DNA of 64,000 nucleotides, from assembly GCF_002211785.1 (NCBI RefSeq), contig NZ_CP022132.1, positions 248,001 to 312,000 of the forward strand, given 5' to 3'. The stretch is from Francisella halioticida (GTDB taxonomy: Bacteria > Pseudomonadota > Gammaproteobacteria > Francisellales > Francisellaceae). This document shows, piece by piece, positions 19,084 through 28,534 of this stretch. Positions within the stretch are counted from its first letter, which is position 1. Each line of letters opens with the position of its first letter. Position numbers and translations under genes: made by a program. Under the pieces are notes generated by a model, which worked only from the letters and a program-made list of their open reading frames with translations, did not search any database and had not been told where the DNA came from.

Positions 19084-19607
19084 GAAGCTTTAATGGTAAG
19101 AGTCCAGATATTGCTGAATCTGTATATATCGATGAATCAGCAGCTGTAATAGGTGATGTTATTCTTAAAGATGATGCATCTATTTGGCCTCAAGTTAGTG
19201 TTAGGGGAGATCTACTAACAATAACTATTGGACAAGGCACTAATATTCAAGATTGCAGTACCTTGCATACTACAGAATATCCTAAAGATACAGGTAAAGG
19301 TTTTGCTTTAACTATTGGAGATGATGTTACAGTTGGTCATGGTGCTATATTGCATGGCTGTGAAATCAAAAATAATTGCCTAATAGGTATGGGGTCTATA
19401 ATTTTAGATGGGGCAATTATTGAACCTTGGGTTTTTTTGGGGGCTGGTAGTTTAGTACCCCCAGGAAAAATTCTTGAATCTGGACATATGTATTTAGGAT
19501 CACCAGTAAAAAAAATTAGACCAATAAATGATAAAGAAAGAGAAATTATAGAAGAGAATGCTAAACATTATGTTAAAGTTAAAAATAGGTATAAAGCAAA
19601 CATCTAA
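19068..19607 (+). CDS. Gamma-carbonic anhydrase family protein
   Basis: A 179-residue left-handed beta-helix protein (YrdA/CaiE-like) with hexapeptide repeats. The zinc-ligand positions are kept: His in TLHTTEYP near 66, and two His in VGHGAILHGC near 89-94. Family members form trimers; some hydrate CO2, others have no proven activity. The start lies inside the antiporter gene (16-base overlap), and its end overlaps lolB by up to 50 bases. Confidence 0.88.
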   Translation: MSRCIRSFNGKSPDIAESVYIDESAAVIGDVILKDDASIWPQVSVRGDLLTITIGQGTNIQDCSTLHTTEYPKDTGKGFALTIGDDVTVGHGAILHGCEIKNNCLIGMGSIILDGAIIEPWVFLGAGSLVPPGKILESGHMYLGSPVKKIRPINDKEREIIEENAKHYVKVKNRYKANI

Positions 19608-20202
19608 ACTTCTATTAGTTTTTTTATTTGCTTGTGTAATTGCTTCTTGTACCTCTATGGAAGCAAAAATGGCTCCAATATCTTCACAAAGAAATTTTGA
19701 GCAAGCTAAAATTAAACCACAGCTTCTTAAATTGGATAGTTGGAAGATAAAAGGTGTTTTAGGTATCATTTATAATGATAAAGCAGAGACTGCGAACTAT
19801 ATATATTCTCAAGATGGTGATAAGTTCAGTATTAAGCTATATGGCCCTTTAGGTATAGGTAGTATTCAGATAAAAGGTGATTCTGATAAAGTAACATTAG
19901 AGAATAGTAAAGGTCAGAAAATTGAGGCAAAAAATGCTAAATCGCTGATGATAGAGCAATTAGGCTGGTATGTGCCTGTAAATGGTTTAAAATACTGGGT
20001 AAAAGCAGTAGCTATTCCTAATATTAAATATAAGTCTAAGCTAAATCAAAATAACCTTATAAAAACCTTGGAGCAAAATAATTGGGATATATCTTATAAG
20101 AATTATAAGCTTGTTGATTTTAAATACCCTTTGCCATCAAGAATAAGAATGTCTAGAAATAATTTAATAATAAAAATAGTTATAAAATCATGGCAGATCT
20201 AA
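19558..20202 (+). CDS. lolB: Outer-membrane lipoprotein receptor LolB
   Basis: About 214 residues; starts at 19558 and 19570 are both possible and both overlap the preceding gene. A lipoprotein signal with lipobox VIASC places the lipidated Cys near residue 30. The mature part contains [38 protein letters not shown] and an [16 protein letters not shown] block, matching LolB, which takes lipoproteins from LolA and inserts them in the outer membrane. It overlaps ispE by 13 bases, the usual lolB-ispE order in gamma-proteobacteria. Confidence 0.85.
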   Translation: MLNIMLKLKIGIKQTSKLLLVFLFACVIASCTSMEAKMAPISSQRNFEQAKIKPQLLKLDSWKIKGVLGIIYNDKAETANYIYSQDGDKFSIKLYGPLGIGSIQIKGDSDKVTLENSKGQKIEAKNAKSLMIEQLGWYVPVNGLKYWVKAVAIPNIKYKSKLNQNNLIKTLEQNNWDISYKNYKLVDFKYPLPSRIRMSRNNLIIKIVIKSWQI

Positions 20203-21017
20203 AATATAAAGCATATAAGAGTTTTGCAAAGATTAATCTTTTTTTACATATATTAAATAAGCGAGATGATGGTTACCATAATCTACAGACATGGTTTACA
20301 TTTTTAGACTTAAAAGATGATTTGAAATTTGGTTTTAATAATTCTTCACAAATTAATATCTCAAGTAATATAGCTATTTCATCAAAAACTGATAACTTAA
20401 TATATAAAGCTATAAGGGAATTTCAGAGAGCTTTTAATGTTGCTGATGTAGGTGTTGATGTTGAGTTGTCAAAAAAAATACCTATGGGAGCAGGTCTTGG
20501 AGGAGGAAGTTCCAATGCTGCAACAACTCTTATGGCTATGAGAGATTTTTATATGCCAGAGTTATCTAATCAGGATATGATGCCATTGGCTACTAAACTT
20601 GGTGCTGATGTAGCAATATTTTTATATGGTAAATCAGCATGGGCAGAAGGAATAGGTGATAAGTTATATCATAAGAATTTTGAAGAGCAATATGTGTTAT
20701 TAGTTAAGCCAAATATTCATATAAGTACAAAAGAATTTTTTGAGAGTGATAATCTAGTTAAAACAGTAAACTACTTGTCGAAAGATTTAGGTTTTGATAA
20801 AAAGCTTATGCATAATGATTTTGAAAGTGTCTTTTTTACAAAATATCCTGAATTTAGTCAATATCTTAAAAATTTAGATTCTAATTTTAGAATGACTGGA
20901 ACAGGATCCTGTTTTTACTTACTTTCTCAAGATGAGGATAAACTACAACAACTTGCAAGAAAAATTGATAAATCTCTTGACAAATGGGTAGTCAAGACAT
21001 TAGAATATGCCTACTAA
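20190..21017 (+). CDS. ispE: 4-diphosphocytidyl-2-C-methyl-D-erythritol kinase
   Basis: A 275-residue GHMP kinase. The start [11 protein letters not shown] holds the catalytic Lys, the ATP-binding loop is [14 protein letters not shown] near 95, and a GTGSCFYLL motif lies near 232. It phosphorylates CDP-ME in the non-mevalonate isoprenoid pathway. Length is normal. The start overlaps the end of lolB; tRNA-Gln follows 23 bp after the stop. Confidence 0.94.
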   Translation: MADLKYKAYKSFAKINLFLHILNKRDDGYHNLQTWFTFLDLKDDLKFGFNNSSQINISSNIAISSKTDNLIYKAIREFQRAFNVADVGVDVELSKKIPMGAGLGGGSSNAATTLMAMRDFYMPELSNQDMMPLATKLGADVAIFLYGKSAWAEGIGDKLYHKNFEEQYVLLVKPNIHISTKEFFESDNLVKTVNYLSKDLGFDKKLMHNDFESVFFTKYPEFSQYLKNLDSNFRMTGTGSCFYLLSQDEDKLQQLARKIDKSLDKWVVKTLEYAY

Positions 21018-21040
21018 CTTTTGAGGTTAGTTCTTTTAGT

Positions 21041-21115
21041 TGGGCTATCGCCAAGCGGTAAGGCAACGGGTTTTGATCCCGTCATGCGCAGGTTCGAATC
21101 CTGCTAGCCCAGCCA
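21041..21115 (+). tRNA. tRNA-Gln (anticodon TTG)
   Basis: The 75 bases fold as a full cloverleaf. Acceptor stem TGGGCTA/TAGCCCA (21041-21047 with 21105-21111), anticodon stem ACGGG/CCCGT enclosing loop TTTTGAT with anticodon TTG at 21073-21075, T loop GGTTCGAATCC, and an encoded CCA at 21113-21115. Position after ispE matches other gamma-proteobacteria, where tRNA genes follow ispE. Confidence 0.96.
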
Positions 21116-21213
21116 CTAAAATTCCCTAAGATTTAAAACTATTTCATCCGCTGACTTTTAGTTTAAAAATATATATAATGGTTAGCTAACGTTGTATTAA
21201 CAAAACTTAAAAT

Positions 21214-22128
21214 ATGTCTGAAAATTATCATATTGGAACACCTGGTAAAAAATGGGGGTTACATGAGAAACAACAATGGCTTAGTCAACAAAATAAGAAA
21301 AGGTTTTATAGTGAAGAGGCTGAGCAGAAAATATTAGCTTTGGCTACAAACTTTGATATTGAGATATATCATGAGTTAGAGTACTCCGTTGGTAGTTATA
21401 AATTATATGCGATTAAAACTAAAAACTGGGATTCTTCTAAGCCATCTATATTAGTTACAGGTGGAGTTCATGGATATGAGACAAGCGGTGTTCAGGGAGC
21501 CATTAGTTTCGCTCAAACAAGAGCTTTAGAATTTATCAAAGATTTTAACATAGTTATATTACCTTGTATAAGTCCTTGGGGTTATGAAACGATAAATCGT
21601 TGGAACCCTAGTGCTGTAGATACAAATAGATCTTTTTATTTGGAGAGTGGTTGCCAAGAGTCTGTTGCTGCAATGAAATATATATATTCTTTAAATCAAA
21701 ATTTTATAATGCATATAGATCTACATGAAACTACAGATACTGATGATAGTGAGTTTAGACCAGCATTAGCAGCACGTGAAGGTATATTTATAGATAAATG
21801 GGGTATCCCAGATGGTTTTTACTTAGTTGCTAATGATAATAGACCTCACTATAAGTTTCAAAAATATATAATTGATGCGGTGGCTAAAGTTACTCATTTA
21901 GCACCGACAGATCCAGATATAAATATCTTAGGTGATGACACTATAAAAGATGGAATTATGGTTTGCGATTCAGATAAGGAAAAGCTTTGTATGTCTTTAT
22001 CTGATGCTAAGTATACAACTACTACAGAAGTATATCCAGATAGTCCAAAAACTAATCCTCAAGAATGTATCTTAGCCCAAGTAGAGGCAGTAGTGGCGGG
22101 TATAGAATATATAAGAAATAATAAATAG
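21214..22128 (+). CDS. M14-family metallocarboxypeptidase
   Basis: A 304-residue zinc peptidase of the carboxypeptidase A/succinylglutamate desuccinylase fold. The first metal motif HxxE is GGVHGYETSG near 89-94; a second block IMHIDLHETTD near 170 supplies the remaining His. NRWNPSAVDTNRSFY near 129 matches the substrate-carboxylate Arg region. There is no signal peptide, so it is cytoplasmic. The target is unknown. It precedes the YggT gene by 8 bp, likely one transcript. Confidence 0.8.
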   Translation: MSENYHIGTPGKKWGLHEKQQWLSQQNKKRFYSEEAEQKILALATNFDIEIYHELEYSVGSYKLYAIKTKNWDSSKPSILVTGGVHGYETSGVQGAISFAQTRALEFIKDFNIVILPCISPWGYETINRWNPSAVDTNRSFYLESGCQESVAAMKYIYSLNQNFIMHIDLHETTDTDDSEFRPALAAREGIFIDKWGIPDGFYLVANDNRPHYKFQKYIIDAVAKVTHLAPTDPDINILGDDTIKDGIMVCDSDKEKLCMSLSDAKYTTTTEVYPDSPKTNPQECILAQVEAVVAGIEYIRNNK

Positions 22129-22136
22129 GTAAAACA

Positions 22137-22703
22137 ATGTTTAACGGTTTAATTAATGTTGCTGATTTTTTGGTTAGTATAGTCTTTGGATTGTATGCTT
22201 TTATATTATTGTTTAGATTTTTCTTGCAGTGGGTAAAAGCAGATTTTTATAACCCTGTTTGTCAAATGATTATGCGTATTACTAATGCAATTATTCTTCC
22301 ATTTAGGAAGATTGTGCCAGGCTTCTTAAGTTTAGATTGGTCGTGTATTGTTGCTGTGTATATAGTTTTTGTAATTCAGGACTTACTTCTAGGGTTACTG
22401 AATGGTTTAGGCTTTAACTTGATGTTTATATTCATGAAACCTTTTGTAGATATCATCTTTGCTATCATAAACATGTATGTTTATTTGATAGTCATAAGAG
22501 CTATAGCTAGTTGGTTTATACAAGGTGGGTTAAATCCTATATTTATTATAATATTTCAAATTACAGAGCCATTATTGGCGAAAGCTAGAAATATTATAAA
22601 GCCAAGGTCAGGCTTTGATTTTTCACCAATTATAGTTCTAATAGTATTATTTTGTATACAGATATTCTTACAAAGTGTAATTGCTCAGCTTTTTCATTAT
22701 TAA
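22137..22703 (+). CDS. YggT-family membrane protein
   Basis: A 188-residue inner-membrane protein made of two similar YGGT units (about 1-95 and 100-188). Each has two hydrophobic helices around a polar loop, with FFLQWVKADFYNPVCQMIMRITN...ILPFRKIVPG in the first and ASWFIQGGLNPIFIIIFQITEPLLAKARNII in the second. The family is linked to osmotic stress tolerance and cell division in other bacteria but has no firm function. Confidence 0.88.
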   Translation: MFNGLINVADFLVSIVFGLYAFILLFRFFLQWVKADFYNPVCQMIMRITNAIILPFRKIVPGFLSLDWSCIVAVYIVFVIQDLLLGLLNGLGFNLMFIFMKPFVDIIFAIINMYVYLIVIRAIASWFIQGGLNPIFIIIFQITEPLLAKARNIIKPRSGFDFSPIIVLIVLFCIQIFLQSVIAQLFHY

Positions 22704-23034
22704 CTCTTATAGTTTTTAATTTCTATATGGCTAAAACTATAAGCATCTTTTAGTAAAAATATCTCTTTTTTATAAAAGATAACTTTTCTTCTAAAAGAGG
22801 CGAGTGATATCATCAATATAGTTAAGGTAATATTTCTTGATGAATAGCGATTTCGATATTGATGAATAGCGATTTCGATATTGCGTAAAAAATGCTGAAA
22901 AATCCAAATTTCAGATAATCAAAAAATGACAAAACTCATATGCTCACAAAAATACACTTATCATAGTTATTTGATACTAAAATAAAGTTATTCTTAACCA
23001 ATTCCATATTCCAGACGAATTAATCCCTGTAGTG
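22704..23034. other. Intergenic stretch without genes
   Basis: About 330 bp between the YggT gene and the IS91-type transposase. It holds a 22-bp tandem duplication (22839-22882) and a loose inverted repeat (CTCTTTT...AAAAGAG, about 22763-22799) that may end yggT transcription. The last part presumably contains the outer end of the IS91-type element, but I cannot define it. Confidence 0.5.
22839..22882. repeat. 22-bp direct tandem duplication
   Basis: GATGAATAGCGATTTCGATATT occurs twice with no gap and no mismatch. Two units only, in a non-coding region. It could be a slippage product or a variable-number marker. Confidence 0.9.
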
Positions 23035-24054
23035 CTAAATAATTCGTTTTCTTTTTGCCAGATGTTCATGGTGATTCATAAAATCTTTTGAGCTCAATCC
23101 AATTACAGTACCTGTGAGTAGTAGTTGCGAACCACACAATATGCATTCTAAAGGATCAACAGTAAAAGATTTTTTGTACAGCTCAGCCCATTTGGTTTTA
23201 GTGGTAGCTTTAGGATCTTGCTTAAATATCTGATATATCTTCGGCAACAATTTACCTCTAACACAGTTTGCGAGAAAGCCGAAGTATCTGATGAGTCTAA
23301 ATCCTTTGGGAGGTATATGCTGAGTAAATCTATCTAAGAAATCATTCATATCTAGAGTTTCATTTTTGAATTTAGATATTTTGTGATCTAAATATCTAAA
23401 TGTAACTTCTTTACCATCATAATGCTTTAAGCGAGACATTGATATAGGTGGTCTTCGGATATATCTACCAAGATATGCTATTGTGTTTTTTGGATTATTT
23501 GTAGGCTCTGCAAAATGTATAACCCACTGTTTATTAAACTGTTCGTCAATTTCAGTTTGTGTAAGATGCTCTCTGAGTAAGTTTAAAACTCTATATCGCC
23601 ACATAGGCATAATCACCTTTTTTACAAACCTAATTTTCTTCCAAACATTTTTATCATTAATACCGCCCATAGTTACTGACATGTGTAGATGAGTATTCCA
23701 ATTAAGAGCTCTACCAAAAGTATGGATAGCCATAAACATCCCAATACGAATACCTTTTTGTTTCTTGGCAATTTCATTGAAAATATCGCCAGCTATCTTT
23801 GGAAGTTTGTTAAGAAGTTTCCAATCTTTGAATAATGGCCATAAAGTATCAGGCATTGTTAGAGTTATATGTTGCCAGTCACAATTAGGCAAAGTTTCTA
23901 ATTGCTCATTAATCCAATCGTTGGTTGGTTTAACTCCACATGTTTGACAATATCTACATGAGCAACTATGAGTGACATTCTTGGAGTGTAAGCATTTGGG
24001 GTTAGAGCAGCTGTAGTGATGAAAACCTCTGGCACGGATGCCACAGCTAAGCAT
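23035..24054 (-). CDS. IS91-type (HUH, rolling-circle) transposase
   Basis: The called frame gives 339 residues, but codons stay open upstream to 24174 (PIRTPTKIQELLQYKNAWW...), a natural IS91 N-terminus without an ATG, so the start is uncertain. Marks of the family: a Cys-rich N-terminal zinc region (CSNPKC...CSCRYCQTCG), the HUH metal motif in NTHLHMSV, the catalytic Tyr in AYLGRYIRR, and a C-terminal CILCG. IS91 elements move one strand by rolling-circle replication and do not make target duplications. A strong hairpin abuts the open frame at 24175-24204. It has cut the gene at 24264-24752. Confidence 0.85.
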   Translation of the reverse strand: MLSCGIRARGFHHYSCSNPKCLHSKNVTHSCSCRYCQTCGVKPTNDWINEQLETLPNCDWQHITLTMPDTLWPLFKDWKLLNKLPKIAGDIFNEIAKKQKGIRIGMFMAIHTFGRALNWNTHLHMSVTMGGINDKNVWKKIRFVKKVIMPMWRYRVLNLLREHLTQTEIDEQFNKQWVIHFAEPTNNPKNTIAYLGRYIRRPPISMSRLKHYDGKEVTFRYLDHKISKFKNETLDMNDFLDRFTQHIPPKGFRLIRYFGFLANCVRGKLLPKIYQIFKQDPKATTKTKWAELYKKSFTVDPLECILCGSQLLLTGTVIGLSSKDFMNHHEHLAKRKRII

Positions 24055-24174
24055 CTTAACTATTGTCTCAACTACCTCAGTTCTGATGATATCTTTATAT
24101 GTTTGATAATAATCCCACCAAGCATTTTTATACTGCAGTAGCTCTTGGATTTTAGTTGGTGTTCTAATTGGTCA

Positions 24175-24204
24175 AATATAAATCAAACGAAGTTGATTTA
24201 TATT
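24175..24204. repeat. Perfect 12-bp-stem hairpin at the edge of the IS91-type element
   Basis: AATATAAATCAA and TTGATTTATATT pair without mismatch around the loop ACGAAG, directly upstream of the first open codon of the transposase. A second, smaller stem (ACCAAC/GTTGGT, 24241-24252) follows. Hairpins at the ends are typical of rolling-circle transposons, where they mark the origin or terminator, so this is a candidate element boundary. Confidence 0.6.
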
Positions 24205-24263
24205 GTATCAAAAAACCCTAGTTTGGTTAAGATTTAAGTTACCAACGCAGTTGGTTACCTTGA

Positions 24264-24752
24264 GAGAGTATTAAACAAATTGTTCCTGTAGAAAAAACTA
24301 TTTCAAACATAAGTATTGATAAATTAGAAGCAATCAAATGCAATTATAAAAATAATTTATCGCTTAGTAATTTGCGCATTAAATTTATATCAAATAAAAC
24401 TGCTTGTTTAGTTGATATAAAGTATTTAGATAGGGAATTTTTATTATTTGATAATGCAACTGTAAAATCTCAAGAAAGAATTTTTAATTTGTACAATAAA
24501 GTAGTTTCGCCAACTATTATAGTTACATCGACAAAGCTGTATTCAAAGTTTATTAATAATAGTCTTGATTATATTATTTATATTTCAGATAGGTTAGATG
24601 AATTACAGAGATTAAATAAGGATAAATTAAAAATTTTTGATACGTATGCAAATAGAGCTATAACAATTAGAGTTGATCAAAATAGTAAATTAGAGTTACT
24701 TCTCAACTTAAAAAATATTAATAAAAAATTATTAATAGATATATTTATTTAA
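24264..24752 (+). pseudogene. Unknown protein, 5'-truncated beside IS91-type element
   Basis: An open frame without a start runs from about 24264 to the TAA at 24752, about 162 residues (KQIVPVEKTISNISIDKLEA..., then ACLVDIKYLDREFLLFD, ending ...NLKNINKKLLIDIFI). The shortest start would be TTG at 24372. Lys/Asn-rich with a helical C-terminus; I do not recognise the family. The upstream part is replaced by IS91-type DNA and two hairpins. A 64-bp gap leads to the acyltransferase gene. Confidence 0.5.
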
Positions 24753-24816
24753 GATCTTTTAAAAGAGTGCTTATAAGTGGTACTATATATACTAAAGAAT
24801 AAGTTATTAAAATATT

Positions 24817-25704
24817 ATGATTAAAATTCTAAAGTATACTTACTATGCTTTATTCTCGGTTACTTGTTTATTATCGAGTGCTGTAGTTGCATTTTTGCCT
24901 GTTTTCTTCTTTTCATTAGTTAAGCTAATTATACCTGTAAAAAGTATAAGATATTTCTGTACTTCAGCAGTTGAATATTTTGTAAGTATATGGGTTAGTT
25001 ATGCTATTCTAATTACAAAAATTTTTTCTCCAACAGAGATTAAGCTTGAACAAAGTGCTAGCTTAGATAGAAATAGCTCTTATTTGATTATATGTAATCA
25101 TAAAAGTTGGCTTGATACTTTTATACTGATGTTAGCTTTTCATAAAAAAATAGCATTTCCTAAATTTTTTATGAAATTTCAGGTGTTCTTTATTCCTATA
25201 TTAGGGTTGATTGCATGGGCTTTGGAGTTTCCAGCAATGAAAAGGTACTCAAAGGAGTATTTAGCATCTAATCCTGAGAAAAAAGGAGAAGATCTAAACA
25301 AAACTTTTGATTATTGTAAAAATCTGTCTTTAAGACCTACAGCGATAATTAATTTTGTAGAGGGAACTAGGTTTACACTTGAGAAAGCAAAGAAAAGTAA
25401 TTATAAGAATTTGCTTAACTCTAAAGCTGGTGGTATAGCGGTGATACTAAAAAGTTTATCAGAAAGGATAGTTGGGATACTTAATACCACCATTGTTTAT
25501 GATAATCCTGAGCAAACCTTATGGGATTTTATGGTTAGAAAGACAAAGAAAATAAAGGTAAAAGTAGATTTTATACCAATTTCAGAAGTTCCGTTAGGAG
25601 ACTATTTTAATAGTGAGAAAGATAAAAAAAGTTTTCAAGACTGGTTAAATGACGTCTGGCAAAAAAATGATAAATACATTTCTAAACAACAGCTAGAGAC
25701 TTAA
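24817..25704 (+). CDS. Acyltransferase of the PlsC/YihG type
   Basis: A 295-residue membrane protein. Two hydrophobic segments lie in residues 1-70, then the acyltransferase motifs: CNHKSWLDTF near 92 (NHxxxxD catalytic pair), FPKFFMKFQVFFIPILG (motif II) and NFVEGTR near 183 (motif III), ending with PISEVPLG. Most like E. coli YihG, a 1-acylglycerol-3-phosphate acyltransferase homologue, so it probably acylates lysophosphatidate at the inner membrane. It ends about 95 bp before IS element 2. Confidence 0.83.
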   Translation: MIKILKYTYYALFSVTCLLSSAVVAFLPVFFFSLVKLIIPVKSIRYFCTSAVEYFVSIWVSYAILITKIFSPTEIKLEQSASLDRNSSYLIICNHKSWLDTFILMLAFHKKIAFPKFFMKFQVFFIPILGLIAWALEFPAMKRYSKEYLASNPEKKGEDLNKTFDYCKNLSLRPTAIINFVEGTRFTLEKAKKSNYKNLLNSKAGGIAVILKSLSERIVGILNTTIVYDNPEQTLWDFMVRKTKKIKVKVDFIPISEVPLGDYFNSEKDKKSFQDWLNDVWQKNDKYISKQQLET

Positions 25705-25800
25705 ATTAGTTCTAATAACCTTACGGATATATAAAAAGATATTGTGTAAAATAAATACCGCCATTGTTATAATTAAATCATTATATTTAGTTAGATATAC

Positions 25801-27112
25801 TAAACTGTCCCTGTTATTCAATACCACTTTATAAAATATTTTTATTCCTTGCTTTTATGCAGCATCTAAAATACTAGAATATACTTCATCAGGAGTCATA
25901 TATCCAATACTAGAATGTAGTCTTTCATTGTTGTAAATATCAATATATTCTTTGATACCTACTTTAGCCTCTTTCATAGTTATATATGATGCCGGATAAA
26001 CATTTTCATATTTCAGTGTTCTCCAAAATCTCTCAATTGCAATATTATCTATAGATCTTCCTTTAGCATCCATAGATATATTTATTTTATTATCAGATAA
26101 TATTTTAATATGCTCTTTTGCTGTATATTGAGTTCCTTGATCAGAGTTAAAGATATCAGGTTTACCATATTTAAATAACGCTTCTTTTAACACACTAGTT
26201 GTTAGATGTGTATCCATAGTATTAGAAATCTTCCAAGCTAGTATTTTCTTGCTATGCCAATCTATTATGGCTGCTAAATATGCATACCCACATTCTAGTC
26301 TAATATACGTGATATCAGCACTCCATACCTTATTAGCTTTATCTATAACAACCTGATTCGTCTCATTTTTAAATACATTAAGTAAGTATGGATATTTCTT
26401 GTGTTGCTTATTAATGACAGTTGTCTTTTTTTTAGGATACAATGCCTTAATACCCATGAATTCCATAGCACTTTTGATTAGCTTCCTTCCAACTAGAAAT
26501 CCTAATCTATTTAGCAACTTTACTAGCCTTCTCGTACCATAATATGGATGTTTAGTATGTATCAAATCTATTGCATTTAATAGTTTAATATCATCATTAC
26601 TACTAAATTTTGATATTGGTGTATAATAGTACACACTCTTAGATACAGATAATAGTTTAAGCTGATTATTTAAAGATAATTCTAGCTTAGTATCTACAGA
26701 GTTTACTCTATCATTTGATGATACCAAGCTTTTTAGCTTTCCCATTAAAAAATCCCTCTCTACTATTACCTCGACTAGTTTTTTACTTGTTGCATCTTTA
26801 TCTTTTCTAAGCTCATCTATTTCCTGCTTATACTCCTTAACAACAGAGCTTTTATCAAATGCTAAGCAAGCATTAGATAAAAATTGCTGCTTCCAATTGT
26901 GCACGTTTTTAGGAAGTAAATCATACTTACTTGCTATCTCATTAACTGTCATATCGCCTTCTAGCAATTCTATAATTACTTTAGCTTTAAAATCAGCTGT
27001 ATACGTTACTCTTTTTTTACTCATTTATCTATTTCCTAATTTATCTAGTTAAGTTTAACATCTAGGAATAAAAATCTTTCTAAAATCAGTAGCTTTTTCT
27101 GGGGACATTATA
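25801..27112 (-). mobile_element. IS3-family insertion sequence, element 2, intact copy 1
   Basis: 1312 bp, the same length as the copy at 41229-42540. The ends read TAAACTGTCCCTG at one side and TATAATGTCCCCAG (other strand) at the other, sharing the TGTCCC core as an imperfect inverted repeat. It contains one intact transposase gene. No obvious target duplication at the borders. Confidence 0.88.
25855..27024 (-). CDS. IS3 element 2 transposase
   Basis: A single 389-residue frame joining the OrfA and OrfB parts. Helix-turn-helix at 1-50 (YTADFKAKVIIELL, VNEIASKYDLLPKNVHNWK), coiled coil near 60-100, then the integrase core with DDE residues in VWSADITYIR, IFNSDQGTQYT and NIAIERFWRTLKYE. No frameshift is needed, unlike classic IS3 members. 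It differs from the second copy at only a few residues (for example SKKLVEV here, SKELGEV there), so transposition was recent. Probably active. Confidence 0.92.
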   Translation of the reverse strand: MSKKRVTYTADFKAKVIIELLEGDMTVNEIASKYDLLPKNVHNWKQQFLSNACLAFDKSSVVKEYKQEIDELRKDKDATSKKLVEVIVERDFLMGKLKSLVSSNDRVNSVDTKLELSLNNQLKLLSVSKSVYYYTPISKFSSNDDIKLLNAIDLIHTKHPYYGTRRLVKLLNRLGFLVGRKLIKSAMEFMGIKALYPKKKTTVINKQHKKYPYLLNVFKNETNQVVIDKANKVWSADITYIRLECGYAYLAAIIDWHSKKILAWKISNTMDTHLTTSVLKEALFKYGKPDIFNSDQGTQYTAKEHIKILSDNKINISMDAKGRSIDNIAIERFWRTLKYENVYPASYITMKEAKVGIKEYIDIYNNERLHSSIGYMTPDEVYSSILDAA

Positions 27113-27317
27113 AATATAAAAAGACTCTTATTTTAGTCATATAAATAATCAAGTGTTACTTATGTGACTTAGGTAGTATATGTCCATTTATTGAAAGTTT
27201 AGGTTTCTAACATTGTTAGGAGTATATTTGATTGATTTAAATCAGAGCATCAATAACTGCCTGAGATCGTTTAATGAGTCAAATTTTTAACTATTGAAGA
27301 TGGCATTATTAGATAGA

Positions 27318-27845
27318 TTAGTGATTCAGCCAAGTTATTTGAATGAATAAGAATAAAGCAGAATATATACCCATAAAAATAAAAGGCATATATATTTCTA
27401 AAACCCTAATAGGTTTAAATGAGCCTTTCTCTTCAGCGATATGCTCTTCTGTTAACCATACTCTTGAAGGTAGGCGTCTTTCTAAAGAAGGGACAATACT
27501 ACTTTTAATTTGTATATGATGTCTGAAAAATCTAATAATTTTCCACCATGCATAGCAGAAAACCAAACCAGCAAAGTAAGGAATAGTAATTAATATTGAA
27601 GATGGAGGGTTCTCGACATTGATATTATTGCTAATAGCTAAAGCAACGATACCAACTAATATAAGGTTGAAAACCAAAAAAAATAGATTAATAACAATTC
27701 TTCTATAACCAGTTCTATCAGTTAGCTCAACGTAAATTCTGTATTGTTCAATTAAAAGAGCATTATATTGTTCATTAGACAAGTTGTTTTCATCTTCGTT
27801 GTTCCACAACTTATCTTGGATTTCTTTGTGGCTTATCTTTTTCAT
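27318..27845 (-). CDS. ripA: RipA-family membrane protein
   Basis: A 175-residue inner-membrane protein with an acidic N-terminus, three hydrophobic segments (about 50-72, 83-103 and 151-172) and the block EQYRIYVELTDRTGYRR before the first helix. The IRFFRHHIQIKSSIVPSLERRLP stretch after the second helix matches the RipA pattern (W..I+....+..K..VI..+E..LP). RipA is required for growth of F. tularensis inside host cells and forms oligomers in the membrane. Identification is by pattern. A minus-strand gene about 88 bp downstream of tsaC. An IS lies 205 bp downstream of its stop. Confidence 0.65.
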   Translation of the reverse strand: MKKISHKEIQDKLWNNEDENNLSNEQYNALLIEQYRIYVELTDRTGYRRIVINLFFLVFNLILVGIVALAISNNINVENPPSSILITIPYFAGLVFCYAWWKIIRFFRHHIQIKSSIVPSLERRLPSRVWLTEEHIAEEKGSFKPIRVLEIYMPFIFMGIYSALFLFIQITWLNH

Positions 27846-27933
27846 TTTTTTCCTTTAACTTCTAACTCAAATAGATTAACAAAGTAATGCTATTACATTT
27901 TAAGTAATTTATCAAACTATAAATTATTAGTAA

Positions 27934-28476
27934 TTATCTTACTCTTTGATTCGTAATTATATCAATAATTTTAGATGGTTGCGATGTTTTTGCATGAGTT
28001 TTTAAGACATAAATGTTAGGAAATGTTTTACTTATATTTGCAGCACTATTAATAAAGCCATAGTTAGAGATATTTGCACTTGTTGATATAATGGCATCAT
28101 CAAGATTTGAACATATTTCTTTTACTATTGCTGTATCGACTAGGCGTATAGCAATAGTGGGTTTACCTCCCGTTAGCCATTGAATGCTGCCTCTACTAGG
28201 AATAATCCATGTGGTTGGAGTATCTTGTTTTGTGGATATTTTTTCAATTTGTTCTTTAGTTAGTTTTGATGTATCAACATATTTTAATAGGTGTTTATAA
28301 TTGTGAGATATTATAATAAACCCTTTACTAGAGTCTCTTTTTTTTAGATTTATAACTCTATTGATAGCATTTTTAGATAGTATGCAGCTAAGACCATATA
28401 CTGTGTCAGTTGGTATGCTAACAACTTTATTATTTTTTAGCTCGGCATTAATAATTTGTATATTATCTGTAAGCAT
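27934..28476 (-). CDS. tsaC: Threonylcarbamoyl-AMP synthase (TsaC/YrdC)
   Basis: A 180-residue YrdC-domain protein: IPTDTVYGLSC near 21, KKRDSSKGFIIIS near 46 (the KxR and carbamoyl-phosphate region), IAIRLVD near 108 and ISTSANISNYG near 128. It makes threonylcarbamoyl-AMP for t6A at position 37 of ANN-decoding tRNAs. Short form without the Sua5 domain, as usual in gamma-proteobacteria. Confidence 0.9.
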   Translation of the reverse strand: MLTDNIQIINAELKNNKVVSIPTDTVYGLSCILSKNAINRVINLKKRDSSKGFIIISHNYKHLLKYVDTSKLTKEQIEKISTKQDTPTTWIIPSRGSIQWLTGGKPTIAIRLVDTAIVKEICSNLDDAIISTSANISNYGFINSAANISKTFPNIYVLKTHAKTSQPSKIIDIITNQRVR

Positions 28477-28534
28477 ATTCTTAGTAGTAAAATATTTTGG
28501 TGAGTTTAATTTTAATTTATTTTAGAAATAAAAA

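Noticed and set aside
21116-21213. Integration site (att) at the 3' end of tRNA-Gln
   Set aside because: No repeat of the tRNA end and no integrase gene were seen in the window; the only tyrosine recombinase is XerD.
22839-22882. CRISPR remnant or att site
   Set aside because: Two directly adjacent copies without a spacer, no integrase or cas gene nearby.
25801-27112. Target duplication around element 2
   Set aside because: The bases flanking both intact copies do not match each other under any border I tried within 3-5 bp.
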